DNA of 64,000 nucleotides, taken from contig OX465598.1 of NCBI GenBank assembly GCA_950022295.1, positions 184,631,501-184,695,500 of the forward strand, read 5' to 3'. The stretch is from Bromus sterilis (taxonomy: Eukaryota; Streptophyta; Magnoliopsida; Poales; Poaceae). Positions 11,890 to 23,480 of this stretch are shown piece by piece; the stretch's first letter is position 1; each line of letters begins with the position of its first letter. The notes under the pieces are model-generated. The model did no database searches. It was not told the DNA's origin and saw only the letters and a list, made by a program, of their open reading frames with translations. The position numbers and the translations under genes are program-made.

Positions 11890-14604
11890 GCGCCAAAAAA
11901 TGTTGTCGGAATGTCACCGCAGTGAGGTACGATCGACGGGCTCGACGTGCTGAGCGCGTGGTTCGAGATTTCGCCGGAATCGGAGTCCGTACGGAGTGTC
12001 GGCGGTCACGAACGCAATCGCCGAACGCGCGAGAGGGGTACCGGGGGCATTTGCGTAAACGGACCAGCCAAATATGCCCTATATATGACCCCCACCTCCC
12101 AAACCAGCCCATTAGGGTTCCCCCTTGCACATTTTGCCGCCACACCCCCAATTTCTGGTCCAAATTTCGTCCAGATCCCTCTCCCCATCGAAACCCTAGC
12201 CAACCTCCAAATTTCAGCCATCAGATCTGAGATCTGTGGCTCAGATCACAGCCACGTAGCCCCAGCAGCCGCCCAGACGAACCGGGCCCCACTGGGCCGA
12301 GCCTCCGCCGCCGCGAGCCCGTTGAAGTCCGGAGCTGGCGCCGCCCGAGCTCCTCTCTCCCCAAGCCCTCTCCATCCCGTGGGCACCGCCTCGCGTCGTG
12401 CGGCTCCGGCCGCCCGCCAGCGACCAGCAGCTAGGTCAGGCCGGCCCTCCCCTCTCCCCACGCCCTTCCCTTTCTCTCCTCACCCAGCTCCCCTTCGCGC
12501 AGGTCCCGCGCCACCGCGGTCGCAGCTCGAGCCGCCGCCGGCTGTCATTAGAGGCGCCATGGGAGGCCTCCAGGAGCTTGACACGCCGCCCCGTGGACCT
12601 CGACGGGCCGCCCTATCCCGCCGGCGACCGGATCCGGTGCCTCTTCCGCCGCGCGTGGAGCCGACCACCCCATCCCCTCCGTCGCGCCGCCTCCTCTAAC
12701 CGGACGGCGAGCCGCCGCCGGGAACCTCCTGCTCGGGAGCGAGCCGTCCCGGTCGGATCGAGCGCCTCCAGCCACCGGTGGCTCAGGTGGGCCGGCCCAG
12801 AACCACCAGCCCGAGCGCCCCCAGCCCAGGCCGGCCTCCAGGCCAGATGGGCCACGGCCCAGGAGGTGTTTACCCTCTTGTGTGCTTCCGCGGGTACCTC
12901 TCGGAGATGATGCGAGCTTGCGATCAACTACACCTTCGGAACCCGACCTATCAACAGGCAAGGACTATACATTACTTATGATCCATTCTATTTCAACCAG
13001 CGGTTTGCATGCTAGTCTAGGATAGGTTCGATGTTTGATCCTACCACATGTTTACAGCCTCTTTCAAACCGATACAGCCATGTCCCTTCCCAGCAAACCT
13101 TGTACTGCTATGTTACTATTGCTCGTTGCTCAGCCCCTGCTTAGTATGCATGCTTAGGATGCTACGATGTTACCCTATTACTCCTTGCTTTGGGATATCA
13201 CATTATTATATTGTTGTTGATGATATGATTATTATAAATGTTGACTATATTCGACGAAGGATGGAAGGTCTAGGCTATCCCGCCCTGATGCTTTGTTCCA
13301 TTCGAGTCACCTAGGATCCGAGTTCCGGGTATTGGTTTTAGGACTGAGCGTGCCTAACCGCGTGTGGGATTTTATGGGGTCCCCTTTTCTTACCTACCTA
13401 GCTTCAAACATTTCTAGTGGTGGCCCAAGCTGATTTACCATTTGAAAACGTGTGTGTGCTTGGTTGGGCCCCCAGCTGTTTTAAAACAACTTGGGCCAGT
13501 GGAGACTTTGTTTCTCTGTTGGTCCACCCGATCAGCTAGGACCCGGTTTCCCATGTGTGATTACCGGCAATCCGACCTGCGTCATACGGACGAGTCCGAT
13601 CCGAGAGCGTGGCCGGCTTTTGGATTGGGTGTCGACTCCCCGGGGGCCACCCGGATTTGTTCGTTGTTAGCTAGAGGGACCTGTCGTTCCGGATCTCTTG
13701 GAACTAAATCATAAAATGGTTGACTATGATGGGTAGCAACTGAGAGAGATGGGCGTGCGTGCGGAGCCTTGTAATGGGCAGTTGGTACATCCCTGCATGG
13801 TTAAACCTTTTCGAGAAGCCGTGTCCACGGTTATGGACGACTTGAGACCTACTCCTTGTTCATAGACAACAACAACTGAGATAATCTTAAATAACTTGAT
13901 CAACGTGTGTGTGTGCCTTGACTGCTTCTTCTTCGTCGGGATGCGAAGAGGAGGACACGGATAGGATAGGTGTTATGATTGCGTAGTAGGTGGACAGCAG
14001 ACTTGTTGGAGGCGATTCCTCATCGAATGCTTGGCTTCTTATCTTACTCTCTAGATCGTTAGCCACTTCATAAATGCTAGTGCGGCAGCAACCTCACCAC
14101 TTACCCCTTCCTTACCATAAACTACTAGTTGTCCTAGAATGACGAGTGATGAAGTCCTTGCTGGGTCAGATGACCACTACAGTTGGATGCTGAGTACCTC
14201 TGTACTCATGATACTACCCCCAAACTCTTTTCAGGGTTCTTGATCGACGACAAGTATGGTGATCGACGTTTCACGTGGAGACTCGATGACGACTAGTTAG
14301 GTGGATCCCGGCGGAGGGCCTGGACCCGTGTGTTTATGGGGATCGATGTTTTTCTCTTTGCCAGTAGGCTTTTGATTGTAGTCTGTACTCAGACATGTAC
14401 CTTCCGCTGTTGTATTGTATTTGAGACAGTTGTATGCCGATTGTATGAGATGTTGTATCCTGTATCTGCAAAGTTGTGATATCATGTTGGAAATCCGGGG
14501 CATATGACTCCGTCATATGTTGCGGTGTGACCGATATGTGCTTCGTCCCCGGATCTGGATGGAAACATCTAGATCTGGAACAGTACCGCATATCGGGCCT
14601 TACA
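11890..14604 (+). repeat. 5' LTR of element B, 5'-truncated by element A
   Basis: Begins GCGCC, which matches the 3' LTR from about 15482 onward, and ends CGGGCCTTACA immediately before the PBS. A TATATAT box lies at 12080-12086, followed by a GC-rich leader (12240-12870). Long open frames in the GC-rich part are repeated in the 3' LTR only because the LTRs are copies. Confidence 0.88.
12080..12086 (+). promoter_or_regulatory. TATA box in the LTR of element B
   Basis: CCCTATATATGACC context, conserved at 15672-15678 in the 3' LTR and as TATAAATAG at 25168-25176 in the related LTR. The position ahead of the GC-rich leader fits the U3/R boundary of an LTR promoter. Confidence 0.6.
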
Positions 14605-15203
14605 ACTTGGTATCAGAGCCTTACCGACCGTAGGATCCCTTCTCTGGCCGAAGTCGAGTCTAGATAAAAACTATTTTGTAGTTACTAAGTTAGTTATCGG
14701 AGAGTAGGAATCTTTTTACTCCTTACCTTTGCTCTGGTCAGGACAAGTGACGTAAGTGTTTTATTCTAGTCTTATCCCTTCAAAACTCTAGGATCTCGAG
14801 TGTGTGGAGTATCGGAACCGTTACAATACCTTGCTTGCAGCGTATTGTCTCGATTCCGATCTCAGTTTTGGGAAATCCTGTAGTACCTTTAGTCTATCCG
14901 ACTTTGGTTTACTTCTGGGTCGTCCTTTGCCCTCCCTCCTTTTGCCGGTGTTTTCACGACTTGCGTCGAAAAGCACTATACCTTTGACCAGGTTTCTTTG
15001 TTGTTCCTCCTCTTGACACTGACGGTTTCATTTTTTCGACGTTGTCGTCTCCCTGCGGAAATTTATCTCGACGGAAGTTCGACGACGACATGGAGCAGAG
15101 TCCCTTGTTGGTGGTGTTGAAGATCGTCGACTCTCTTTTCTCCCCCCTCTCCCCCGGATCGTCCTGGAGCTCGAGACGAGATCCCTTGTTGGTGGTGTTG
15201 TAT
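14605..15203 (+). other. Internal region of element B, non-coding
   Basis: 599 bp from the PBS to the 3' LTR. I see no gag, protease or pol motif in any frame. A 19 bp direct repeat, TCCCTTGTTGGTGGTGTTG, occurs at 15101-15119 and 15182-15200, the second copy ending three bases before the 3' LTR. No clear polypurine tract is left at the LTR border. Confidence 0.7.
14608..14620 (+). promoter_or_regulatory. Primer binding site (initiator tRNA-Met) of element B
   Basis: TGGTATCAGAGCC, three bases after the LTR end TTACA. It fixes the plus orientation of B. Confidence 0.9.
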
Positions 15204-18195
15204 TGTAACAGCCCAGTTTTCACAAAAATTAAAAAATTTTGTTTTCGGTGTGAATTGCTTGATTGTCTGATTTGTTTGCGGTGTTTGCATCCCCGATTTA
15301 TCGATCGGCGATTATTTTTCCCCTCTTATCTCGTACCGAACGAAGACCGACCCCTTCCCACCACGGCACACGACCTTGCGACACCGGGATATCACCCGAG
15401 CACCGTCGCCACCGGCACAAGTCCAGCCATCGCCACCGGATCGAAAACCCCGTTTATTTAATAAACGGATTATTTGATGGGGCGCCGAAAAATGTTGTCG
15501 GAATGTCACCGCAGTGAGGTACGATCGACGGGCTCGACGCGCTGAGCGCGGGGTTCGAGATTTCGTCGGAATCGGAGTCCGTACGGAGTCTCGGCGGTCA
15601 CGAACGCGATCGCCGGACGCGCGAGAGGGGTACCGGGGGCATTTGCGTAAACAGACCAGCCAAACCTGCCCTATATATGACCCCCACCTCCCAAACCAGC
15701 CAATTAGGGTTCCCCCTTGCACATTTTGCAGCCACACCCCCAATTTTTGGTCCAATTTTCGTCCAGATCCCTCTCCCCACCGAAACCCTAGCCAACCTCC
15801 AAATTTCAGCCATCAGATCTGAGATCTGTGGCTCAGATCACAGCCACGTAACCCCAGCAGCCTCCAAGATGAACCGGGCCCCACTGGGCCGAGCCTCCGC
15901 CGCCGCGGGCCCGCTGAAGCCCGGACCTGGCGCCGCCCGAGTTCCTCTCTCCCCGAGCCCTCTCCATCCCGTGGGCGCCGCCTCGCGTCGTGCGGCTCCA
16001 GTCGCCCGCCAGCGACCAGCAGCCAGGCCAGGCCGGCCCTCCCCTCTCCCCGCGCCCTTCCCTTTCTCTCCTCACCCAGCTCCCCTTCGTGCAGGTCCCG
16101 CGCCACCGCGGTCACAGCTCGAGCCGCCGCCGGCTGTCATTGGAGGCGCCATGGGAGGCCTCCAGGAGCTTGACGCGCCGCCCCGTGAACCTCGATGGGC
16201 CGCCCTATCCCGCCGACGACCGGATCCGGTGCCTCCTCCGCCGCGCGTGGAGCCGACCGCCCCATCCCCTCCGTCGCGCCGCCTCCTCTAACCGGCCGGC
16301 GAGCCGCCGCCGGGAACCTCCTGCTCGGGAGCGAGCCGTCCCGATCGGATCGAGCGCCTCCAGCCACCGGTGGCCCAGGTGGGCCGGCCCAGCACCACTA
16401 GCCCGAGCGCCCCCAGCCCAGGCCGGCCTCCAGGCCAGATGGGCCACGGCCCAGCAGGTGTTTACCGTCTTGTGTGCTTCCGCGGGTACCTCTCGGAGAC
16501 GATGCGAGCTTGCGATCAACTACACCTTCGGAACCCGACCTATCAACAGGCAAGGACTATACATTACTTATGATCCATTCTATTTCAACCAGCGGTTTGC
16601 ATGCCAATCTAGGATAGGTTCGATGTTTGATCCTACCACATGTTTACAGCCTCTTTCAAACCGCTACAGCCATGTCCCTTCCCAGCAAACCTTGTACTGC
16701 TATGTTACTATTGCTCGTTGCTCAGCCCCTGCTTAGTATGCATGCTTAGGATGCTACGATGCTACCTGTTACTCCTTGGTTTGGGATATCACATTATTAT
16801 ATTGTTGTTGATGATATGATTATTATAAATGTTGACTATATTCGACGAAGGATGGAAGGTCTAGGCTATCCCGCCCCGACGCTTTGTTCCATTCGATTCA
16901 CCTAGGATCCGAGTTCCGGGTATTGGTTTTAAGACTAAGCGTGCCTAACTGCGTGTGGGATTTTATGGGGTCCCCTTTTCTTACCTACCTACCTTCAAAC
17001 ATTTCTAGTGGTGGCCCAAGCTGATTTACCATTTGAAAACGTGTGTGTGCTTGGTTGGGCCCCCAGCTGTTCTAAAACAACTTGGGCCAGTGGAGACTTT
17101 GTTTCTCTGTTGGTCCACCCGATCAGCTAGGACCCAGTTTCCCATGTGTGATTACCGGCAATCCGACCTGCGTCATACGGAAGAGTCCGATCCGAGAGCG
17201 TGGCCGGCTTTTGGATTGGGTGTCGAATCCCCGGGGGCCACCCGGATTTGTTCGTTGTTAGCTAGAGGGACCTGTCGTTCCGGATCTCTTGGAACTAAAT
17301 CATAAAATGGTTGCCTGTGATGGGTAGCAACTGAGAGAGATGGGCGTGCGTGCGGATCCTTGTAATGGGCAGTTGGTACACCCCTGCAGGGTTAAATCTT
17401 TTCGAGAAGCCGTGTCCACAGTTATGGACGACTGGAGACCTACTCCTTGTTCATAGACAACAACAACTGAGATAATCTTAAATAACTTGATCAACGTGTG
17501 TGTGTGCCTTGACTGCTTCTTCTTCGTCGGGATGCGAAGAGGAGGACACAGATAGGATAGGTGTTATGATTGCGTAGTAGGTGGACAACAGACTTGTTGG
17601 AGGCGATTCCTCATCGAATGCTTGGCTTCTTATCTTACTCTCTAGATCGTTAGCCACTTCATAAATGCTAGTGCGGCAGAAACCTCACCACTTACCCCTT
17701 CCTTACCATAAACTACTAGTTGTCCTAGAATGACGAGTGATGAAGTCGTTGCTGGGTCAGATGACCACTACAGTTGGATGCTGAGTACCTCTGTACTCAT
17801 GATACTACCCCCAAACTCTTTTCAGGGTTCTTGATCGACGACAAGTATGGTGATCGACGTTTCACGTGGAGACTCGATGACGACTAGTTAGGTGGATCCC
17901 GGCGGAGGGCCTGGACCCGTGTGTTTATGGGGATCGATGTTTTTCTCTTTGCCAGTAGGCTTTTGATTGTAGTCTGTACTCAGACATGTACCTTCCGCTG
18001 TTGTATTGTATTTGAGATAGTTGTATGCCGATTGTATGAGATGTTGTATCCTGTATCTGTAAAGTTGTGATATCATGTTGGAAATCCAGGGCATATGACT
18101 CCGTCATATGTCGCGGTGGGACTGATATGTTCTTCGTCCCCGGATCTGGATGGAAACATCTAGATCTGGTACAGTACCGCATATCGGGCCTTACA
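15204..18195 (+). repeat. 3' LTR of element B
   Basis: 2992 bp, TGTAACAGCCC...CCTTACA. It is closely similar to 11890-14604 over the shared length, with scattered substitutions. It serves here as the reference for the other B-family LTRs in the window (24699-34132, 31045-34004, 48763-52014, 60531-60780). Confidence 0.9.
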
Positions 18196-18200
18196 CTTTG

Positions 18201-19433
18201 GTTGGTGAAGAATGAACTGGATGTCTTGTTCGAAGAAAATGCTAGACCAGCAACACCATCAGACTCAGAACCAGAACCAGATATTGAGTTTGATTCAGCT
18301 TCGGAACCAGAGGCTTCATCTTCAGAGTTCATTTCTTTACCCAGATAGGCCTTGGCACGGTGAGAATTCTTGCGTTGAGAGGAATGTGATTTTGAGGAAG
18401 AATTCTCTCGATGTTTGTGATACTTCTTCTTTTTGTCATCATTAGAATCATCTTTCTTGTCTTTTCTGGACTTTGAATCATATCTCTTCGACTCATAGTT
18501 TTTGCTCGATCTGTGTGACTTGCTCGAAGAGTTGATGTGAGAATGCTTGGATCTATTTTCAATTTCACATAAAGGACAATCAGCAATGAAGTGACCTGGC
18601 TTTTTGCACTTGTAGCAGTAGTTATCTTTCGCTGAAGAGTTTCTGGATAATGATCGATGTTGAGATGAATTTCTTGAATGTCTGGACGAGTAGTTTTTCT
18701 TCGGTGAAGAGGAGTTCCTTCTCTGGAAGCGGTTGAATCTTTTCATTATCAGTGCCAAATCCTTTCCAATATTCTCGGGGTCATCTTAGGCACCTCCAGA
18801 TTCAGAACGAGCTTCAGGACAGGAATGATGTGAAGCTTTGGCCTTGAGTGCATGAGATTTTCTTCCTGTTCCATTGACATCGCATTTTTCTTCTTCTTCC
18901 ATCTCAAATGTGTTGAGTCTCTCGAGAATATCAGCGGAAACAAGTTCTTTGAAATCCGTCCTTTCCTTGATCATCAGCACAATGTGATCGAAGGAATCAT
19001 CTAGAGAACGAAGCAGAGTTCTGCCATCTATGCGACTGGTGATATCTTCAGCACCGAGGGAAATCATCTCATTTGATAGAGAAGTGAGTCTGCTATATAT
19101 GGAGTTAACTTTTTCTCCCTCGTGCTTCTTGAAACGATAGAATTTGCTTCGAAGAGTATCAACGCGAGCATCTTTCTGAGTAGAGACACCTTCACCAATC
19201 TTCTCGAGATAGTCCTAGACACCTTTGGCCGTAGGAATGTTCTTGACCTCATGATATTTTTCTGGAGTCAGATGGTTTGTGATGAACACCCAGACTTCAG
19301 AATCGAGAGACATTCTCTTTGCCTCATCAGGGGTTATGGAACTTTTTTCTTTGACAGTAACTCCATTCTTGACAACTTCCGAAGCGACAGAGTTGATGGC
19401 CATGATGTTCCTCTTCATTTGTCCTTCCAATAA
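18201..19433 (-). pseudogene. gag: copia-type gag of element E (UBN2-like with CCHC zinc knuckle), broken
   Basis: One continuous minus-strand frame interrupted by two stops (19215-19217 and 18786-18788). It shows the copia gag features: an EKYHEVKN stretch, YRFKKHEGEKVNSIYSRL, LLRSLDDSFDHIV, then a Ser/Lys/Arg-rich segment with a C-X2-C-X4-H-X4-C zinc knuckle (CYKCKKPGHFIADC, near 18575-18616) and an acidic Ser/Glu-rich tail. Gag would form the particle and bind RNA. The frame is cut at 18200 by the insertion of element B; the rest of E would lie left of B, outside the window. Confidence 0.85.
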
Positions 19434-19550
19434 GGATATTCCTTCCCATTGTATATAGGAATTGGTTCGCCCGAGCGAACAGCTGCAAATGACATTCTTG
19501 CCAACACTCCAGGTGGTTAGACCAAAATACGCAGAGCGTACGGAGTGCCT

Positions 19551-19563
19551 AGTTCCGATACCA
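19551..19563 (-). promoter_or_regulatory. Primer binding site of copia element E
   Basis: Minus strand reads TGGTATCGGAACT, a variant of the tRNA-Met-type PBS used by some copia elements, six bases inside the LTR end. Confidence 0.7.
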
Positions 19564-19569
19564 ATTGAA

Positions 19570-20830
19570 TGCTCAAGAATGATCAGAGCGGGAGGGGGTG
19601 AATGATCACTTCTAAAAATTCGAAGGAACTTAGAAGGAATTCATGCAAAATGCGAATGACTAAAGGCATCTCGAAGGAATTGTGGTATTGAAAGACATGC
19701 ATGGGTCGAAATGACTGGGGGAGAGAGAAATCATCGATGGCAAACAGGCAACGAGTAAATAATAAAAGTAAATACAAGAAGGAAAACGATCCTGACACGA
19801 CGATGTTTGGTAAACTAGTTCACACGCTGCAAAGTGCTACATCTGGTTGGAGGGACTAGTGGTTGAACACCTGGAGAAAAACTCTCTCCGTCCTATTCTC
19901 CACTGCAACAAAATCCTCGAGATTGTCCAGTTTTCACTCGAGGTAGATGATTCAGGACATCTCCGAAACCTTTACAGACTTCCTTCATCAGTGACAATTT
20001 CTCTTCGACTGCTTGACAGGCGACACCTAACCGTCTAGGAGACTTGCAGTTCTCCAAGATAAAAAGATCGGCTAATTTCGACCTAAGTCTTTGAGAATTG
20101 CTCAACTCAGTTCAGACTTGGGTTTTGGTTTTCTCTCGAGTTCTCTCTTGGGATGCTCACAACACTTCTGTCTCAGAATATTCAGTGGAGCAGCCAACCC
20201 GAAATGGCGGGTAGGTGCGGGGTATTTATAGGTGGAGATCCCTATGCGTGAAATTACTTAAGTGACCTTATACAACCGCTTGACGCGTGTCCACAACGGT
20301 CGGATTTCAATCGTTGCGCAACTTTACTTGCGGAGCAAGTAAGCTGACTTACCGAACGAGTTCTCTCTCGAAGACACGAAGTGCGATGACTTTTCCTTCG
20401 AGCTATTTACTCGACTCAGTAAGATTTCTCTTGGTAGGCTTTTCGTAGGTTTAAGCTGAGCAGAGAAAATTCACTTCGACTAAGATCTCAACTAGCAAAC
20501 CCCTCTTGATAGTACGGTTTTTCCTACGACTCAAAAAGTAAAAAGAAAATAGTAAAAAGACTATGTTTTCGTCCAGCTTGAGCTTTCTCCTTGTTGCGCT
20601 TTTACTCGAGAGAATCTTCTTTCTCAACGACATTTTTGGGGGTTGTCTTCCTTCAAAGGTTTCGGTAATGATCTGCAGCTACGCTTCAGAGAGTTGTCCT
20701 TCGACCTTCTACTCGCAAACTCCATTCTTTCGGAACCTAAGTATCTGTTTATACTCGAAAACAATATTAGTTCCACTACTGCTTTGTCCAATAATCTCCA
20801 AAACCTTCGGGGGCAAAACTTTCTCTTACA
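19570..20830 (-). repeat. 5' LTR of copia element E
   Basis: 1261 bp with TG...CA ends on the minus strand (TGTAAGAGAAAG at 20830; TTGAGCA at 19570). A TATAAATA box on the minus strand lies at 20223-20230. The right border is placed from the TG start; a flanking duplication could not be checked because the other LTR is missing. Confidence 0.72.
20223..20230 (-). promoter_or_regulatory. TATA box in copia LTR E
   Basis: Minus strand reads CCTATAAATACCCC, a good plant TATA context about 600 bp into the LTR. Confidence 0.55.
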
Positions 20831-21404
20831 CTAAGGTTCAAGGTTCATCATCTGGGTGATCAGAATTATCGGTTCTCTATGGCTTCTAAAAAAGTTGGGA
20901 TTTTATCTACTAGCTTATGGATCGCATTTGGCCTGATTCTGTCTATCATTTCAACCTTTTCAAGAAGCATGGCTTTGTTTCAGCCCCTGGTAGTTCTGGC
21001 TGGTCTGCTGATTGTGAAATGGATGCGATTTTGATTCGCTCAACGATCTCTGTTCATTCTAATCTGAAGTTTCTGCAGCGAGGTGTAGAACAAAATAATT
21101 CCTCCCACAAAGAATTAGCTAAATTTGGATTTCGTACAAATGCTTAGATTAATCTTCATAGCCTTTTCGATCAATCTTCTAACGATGATCATGTGATCCT
21201 GAATTCGGCCATGGCTGTATCACCTCCTTTGGTAGGAATGGCACCTTCCAAACCGTTGGAGACAAACTCTATCATTTTTGGTAGCATTGTCAATCTTTCC
21301 TTACTAGCTATGCCTTTTTCTCGAGAGTACGCCAACAACGTATCTTATTTTTATAGAACGGAGAATAAGATTTACAAGAGGCTTACAATGGATGCGAACA
21401 TTTA
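20831..21404 (+). other. Unidentified coding-like remnant
   Basis: A plus-strand frame starting MDRIWPDSVYHFN at 20917 runs 76 codons to a stop at 21145-21147. The same kind of reading continues in another frame to 21405 (MAVSPPLVGMAPS, YFYRTENKIYKRL). Composition and wording look protein-coding rather than random, but I do not recognise a family. It lies between the copia LTR E and a LINE fragment and may be part of an old LINE ORF1 or another retroelement. Confidence 0.3.
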
Positions 21405-22600
21405 AGTAGAGGCCCACCACTCCAACTCAGCCAAAAACTAGCTAGACTACTCTCTCACAAATCTTTGTAGGCCACCCACACCAATACATGCGTCAATCCA
21501 AACCCGAATCTCAGCCCTAATCAGGCATGCCAGCTGGTTCGGTGTCGCGAACTCCTCCCTCCTATCGAACACTCGCGTGTTTCTTTGCTTCCATAGTTCC
21601 CATGCAACTGCAATGACCATGGAATCGAACCCACGTTTCTACGCTTTCTAAAAGGAAGCCCTAGACATCAAACACTAATCAATAAAGGTATCCTCCATCA
21701 CCGACCGCCTCACAATATCATGCACACGGTCCAAGAAAATGTTCCAGACCTCGCGGGCATACACACAGGGGATCAGTATGTGCTCCACATTATCTTCCTC
21801 CTGAAGGAAAGTAAAGCACGGTGTCTCCTGGTCTTGGAGCCCATGCTTAGCCCGACGATCCGACGTCCAGAGGCGATGTTGTGCCGCAAGCCAGGCAAAT
21901 ATCTTGCACTTGAGCAGCGCCGAACTATGCCAAATGGGTGTGGCGTGTCGAGCTCTGATCATACCCTGGAAAAGTGAGAGGTAGGTGGAACTGGCCGTGT
22001 AGGATCCAGAAGGCTCACCTGGCCACTGAAATTGGTCCGTTCTGTTGCCATCAATGCTCAAAGTTGCGATATACTGACCAAGGTGAATTAACTAGATGTG
22101 CGCCGTGTAGGACAGCTCACCAACGATGTCATTCATCCACCCGTAGTTCATCAGGGCCTCCCTCACCCTTCTACTGTTCTTCAATCTCATCCCAACCAAA
22201 CCTACGATGGCGAGGGGTGATATGATCCAATGATCCCTCCTAAAAAAACTTTGCTCCCATCCCCAACGGTGATCTTAACTGAGCTATCAAAAACCGCACG
22301 GGCCTCCGCATCGTTAGTCATTGGAATACCCTGCCAAGGCCTCGCATCATCCGTTCTTCTTAACCACTCCCAAATAACCTGGGTGCAAGTGCTTGAGCAC
22401 GAAGATCCTTCACCCCAGCCCGCCAAAGATAGTAGGCCTACATATAGATCTCCAGGCCACCATACACTGACCCCCATGAGACTTTTCCTTCCTAGCCCAG
22501 AAAAAACACACTTCCAAGCATCAATATCCTCGTAAACCCCTTTGGGGCCATCGAAAATTATCAGGTGGTGGACGGGCCTCGCCGAGATGAATAATTCAGT
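21405..22600 (-). pseudogene. LINE (non-LTR retrotransposon) ORF2 C-terminal fragment with zf-RVT domain
   Basis: The minus strand encodes the end of a LINE reverse transcriptase protein with several frameshifts and stops: the part after RT (WEWLRRTDDARPWQG, KITVGDGSKV), then the reverse-transcriptase zinc-binding domain (SGSYTASSTYLSLFQG, KCKIFAWLAAQHRLWTSDR, a C...EHIL...C pattern, VW) at 22061-21675, and then a Trp-rich tail (WELWKQRNTRVF) down to ~21470. No poly-A tract is seen at the left end, so the fragment is truncated at both ends. At ~22600 it abuts the last seven bases of an Athila LTR. Confidence 0.8.
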
Positions 22601-23480
22601 GCCATCAAGACTAATTTCTTGCGCCGGTGCCGGGGACCCCTTCTACAAGATATGGGAGTTGCACAATATCTTTTACCTTTTTTTTAGTCTTGTTAGTTTA
22701 CTTTCTAGTCTTTGCTTTAGAGTCTTATACCAAAAACCACAAAAAAAATAGTTACTTTTCTCTTGCTTGGTACTATGGGTTCCACTGGAAACACCAAGTT
22801 GTGTGGCTTCACTAGTCACAACAATAATAAGTTTATTAGCACTCCTATTGATTCACCTGCCACTTCAGCACCTTCACATGAAATCAAACCCGCTTTGGTA
22901 AATCTTGTTATGAAAGAACAATTCTCCACTGCTGGAGATGATGCTGCTTGGCATTAAAATAATTTTGTTGAACTTTATGATATGCAAAAGTACAAAGAAG
23001 TAAATGGTGACATTGTTACACTTAATCTTTTTCCCTTCTCTTTGAGAGAAGAGCTAATGAGTGGCTCCAATCCTAGTCTAGGAATAGCATAGATTCTTGT
23101 GATAAGTGCAAGGATGCTTTTATTGGGAAGTACTACCCACCTGCTAAAATTATCCAGTCAAGAAGTAATATTATAAAATTTAGACAACTTGATAATGAAA
23201 CGTTGCCCAAGATTGGGAATGTATGAAATCTCTTGTTAATAATTTCCCAACACATGGTTTGACTACTTGGAATCCAAACTTTCTATGCAGGATCGAAGTT
23301 TACCTCGCGGAATCTGTTGGACTTGGCCGCGGGAGGAACCTTGGCACTGCCACGAAGCTATTGGACAAGATAATGACAAATTATTCTCAATTCAAAATCG
23401 AAAGATCTCCTACTGGTAGGAAGGTAAACTCTATTGAGGAGATCTCCTCATTAAATGAAAAGGTCCCAAAACTGTGCAGC
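22601..23480 (+). pseudogene. gag: Athila-lineage gag, 5' part, decayed
   Basis: The plus strand begins with the last bases of an LTR (GCCATCA, 22601-22607), a decayed tRNA-Asp PBS (22620-22636) and a leader, then MGSTGNTKLCGFTS at 22775. The protein follows the gag of element C for about 230 residues (KPALVNLVMKEQFS, DMQKYKEVNGDIV, RSPTGRKVNSIEEISS) with a stop at 22955-22957 and several frameshifts. It stops matching at about 23465-23480. The missing 5' LTR was removed at the LINE junction. It may belong with the LTR that starts at 24462. Confidence 0.82.

Larger units (their letters stand above)
11890..18195 (+). mobile_element. Element B: tRNA-Met-primed gypsy-like LTR element with only 599 bp internal sequence
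   Basis: Plus-strand order: 5' LTR lacking its first ~0.28 kb (11890-14604, cut by element A), PBS, 599 bp internal region, and complete 3' LTR (15204-18195). No gag or pol remains. The leader just after the PBS shares the CCGAAGTCGAGTCTAG stretch with element D, so B belongs to the same broader lineage. The right target duplication should be CTTTG (18196-18200); its mate lies left of the window. The element sits inside the gag of copia element E. It is either a non-autonomous derivative or the product of an internal deletion. Confidence 0.8.
18201..20830 (-). mobile_element. Element E: Ty1/copia retrotransposon, 5' end only
   Basis: Minus-strand order: LTR (20830-19570), PBS, gag pseudogene. 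It is cut at 18200 by the 3' LTR of element B, whose expected target duplication CTTTG is the first sequence of E here. The gag type and zinc knuckle place it in Ty1/copia. The other half is not visible. Confidence 0.8.

Noticed and set aside
11947..12910. Long open frames (up to 250 codons) rich in Pro, Arg and Ala
   Set aside because: They lie in the GC-rich leader of the B LTR, overlap in several frames on both strands and recur at 15677-16736 only because the LTRs are copies. No domain is recognisable.
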